A DNA stretch of 64,000 nt. Source: Gordionus sp. m RMFG-2023 (Eukaryota > Nematomorpha > Gordioida > Chordodea > Parachordodidae). The stretch lies in the NCBI RefSeq assembly GCF_954871325.1, contig NC_088777.1, positions 6,859,366-6,923,365 of the forward strand, in the 5' to 3' direction. Each line of letters starts with the position of its first letter. Position 1 is the stretch's first letter. A program made the position numbers and the translations under genes. Positions 62,627 to 64,000 of the stretch are shown here, piece by piece. A model generated the notes under the pieces. That model made no database searches, was not told where the DNA came from, and was given only the letters and a program-made list of their open reading frames with translations.

Positions 62627-62722
62627 GATACTTGCAATTTTAACATGCTTAGGAGTGGATTAAGAATCAAATTAGTAAAATTGAGAAGAATAGAGGAAAT
62701 TAAATATTCGAAATGCAATTAA
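62627..62722 (+). pseudogene. Conserved short reading frame (unit C' copy)
   Basis: DTCNFNMLRSGLRIKLVKL is followed directly by RRIEEIKYSKCN and a stop. Against B' (57,223-57,345) this is a clean 27-nt in-frame deletion with the same stop. The upstream MVSRVYKL piece is present but out of frame. Confidence 0.25.
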
Positions 62723-63549
62723 TAGTGTTAAAAGTTGTCGAATTCTTGACTATGATCAAATATCTCTTATGGGCTCGGTGCAATTAGCTTGCATCCCAAG
62801 AAAACTCGAAAAAGGTAGTTTATTACAAAAGGTTTTTAGATTGTTGAAAATTTTAAATTGAATTAAAATTATTAAAAAAGTTCTTTGATTGATTGAAACC
62901 AACATTGAATTTTATAAAAAGTTTTAGAATCTATAATATAAAAGTTGACTTTTCTGACTATTTAATTTATATTAATAATATATATGGTAAATTCAATGAC
63001 GTGGATAAAATAAACATTAATTTCGACCGGATCTTCTCAGTTTTTTATAATTTTTACAGTATTTTCTATTAAGAAAATAAGATTTTAACCCCCTGACTCC
63101 AAGCAGCAGCCGAGATATGAGTCTCTAAATTTTGAAGTATAATTACAATTTGGGCAAAATCCACTCCCTTTAATTATATCGAAATTTTTCAAAATTAATT
63201 TTTCTAAATTTTTTACCTCAGATAATGCTAATTTAATAGTTAATGATTTATTCTTAATAATCCAAGCATTTCAGGCTTTCACAATGTTTATCCTCATATA
63301 AATTAGATGGATTGTAATAAATCTTCTGTTTAAGAATAATTAAACATGAAGTAAATATAATAAGTTAACAATAGCCCCTCCCCCCCCCCCTCCTTTCTTT
63401 AATTTAATATTTAAAACCTAATATAATATAATATATAAAAGATTTTAACTTAAATATATTACAATTAATGTTTTTTCAAATATTTATTATAATTGATTAA
63501 TAATTAAAATGTCATATTTATTAGAGTTATAATCACACGTCACCAGTCG

Positions 63550-64000
63550 TTTTACAAGTTTACGATTATTTAATAATACAAATATTTCAAAAAGTATTTT
63601 CCTGTATTATATAATAAAAAATTAATTATATTATAAATCGCAGAAAATGGCTCACTTGTAGGTGAACGCCGTCCTTGACCTTAAGAACATTTATTACATA
63701 AAAATTTTCAGTAATATTAACATCAATTTTTCCAATAAACATTAAATAAATTTAAAACTTCTGGATATAAGTTACATGAAACATAATATGAAATAAAAAT
63801 GATAATAATATTAACTAGTTTTTTTTTCAGATGATATATAAATATAATATATATAATATAAATGAACCTGGACACATATTTAAGGCATTTATATTTATTT
63901 ACTTAGGATTAACATTTATATATTAAAATAATCTAAAAATAAAGAAACGCTATAACACGCACTGAGAAAGGCGATACCCAGAAGTGTTTCTCATTTTTCT
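63550..64000. repeat. Start of tandem unit D', strongly shortened
   Basis: It starts TTTTACAAGTTTACGATTAT and matches the first 250 bp of a unit. Then, after about 63,800, it passes to sequence resembling the last part of a unit (AAATAAAGAAACGCTATAAC, compare about 61,590). The window ends inside it. Confidence 0.6.

Larger units (their letters stand above)
61861..63549. repeat. Tandem unit C' of array 2, about 1.7 kb
   Basis: It repeats the first part of the unit (CTCACTTGTAGATCCACG, GCTAAAAGCTTTGAAAAAGA, AGCAGCCGAGATATGAGT, polycytosine near 63,380). Near 63,510 it jumps from TGTCATATTTATTA to the unit end AATCACACGTCACCAGTCG. The internal deletion is larger than in B'. Confidence 0.75.

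Noticed and set aside
1-64000. CRISPR array or bacterial operon
   Set aside because: No regularly spaced short repeats with unique spacers, no prokaryotic gene organisation; the content is eukaryotic.

Overview
The window is very AT-rich eukaryotic DNA, with no operons, no CRISPR and no bacterial-type genes. It is packed with transposable elements of animal type: hAT, piggyBac, a pogo-like trace, non-LTR retrotransposons and a tRNA-derived SINE. The one spliced gene that can be read, a hAT transposase, has very short introns (one is 46 nt). An invertebrate animal fits best; I cannot name a species. I see no intact host gene of known function.

Layout. Array 1 (about 180-22,300) and array 2 (about 43,430-64,000) are two copies of the same complex. 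Each starts with a leader (180-2,090 and 43,430-45,060) and continues into direct tandem units that begin at a TTTTACAAGTTTACGAAT-like sequence and end at a CGTCACCAGTCG-like sequence. Array 1 has unit A (3,407-14,646) and unit B (14,647-22,300). Array 2 has A' (45,096-56,463), B' (56,464-61,860), C' (61,861-63,549) and the start of D' (63,550 on). The units differ by nested internal deletions, so they shrink toward the right end. Later insertions mark single units: a 745-bp hAT element and a SINE-bearing MITE in A, a GGCCCG-rich hAT-type MITE in B, and a hAT element carrying an RT fragment plus a LINE 3' end in A'. An older fold-back element lies in every unit.

Between the arrays (22,300-43,430) lies a transposon nest. 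A 5.3-kb hAT element at 26,816-32,137 has perfect 15-bp inverted ends, a perfect 8-bp target duplication and a nearly readable multi-exon transposase on the minus strand. A second composite at about 34,019-37,880 has inverted ends of about 500 bp and holds a piggyBac transposase remnant and a pogo-like tail. Around these are a decayed LINE 3' end, a 200-bp palindrome, a small fossil of Ty3/Gypsy type and long AT-rich stretches with nothing recognisable.

The most open question is what the tandem unit once was. Several short reading frames recur at the same place in several units. In some, length differences between units are multiples of three or changes look synonymous by eye. They match no protein I know, and stops and frameshifts are common, so I read the unit as a tandemly amplified, mostly decayed gene or element of unknown kind.
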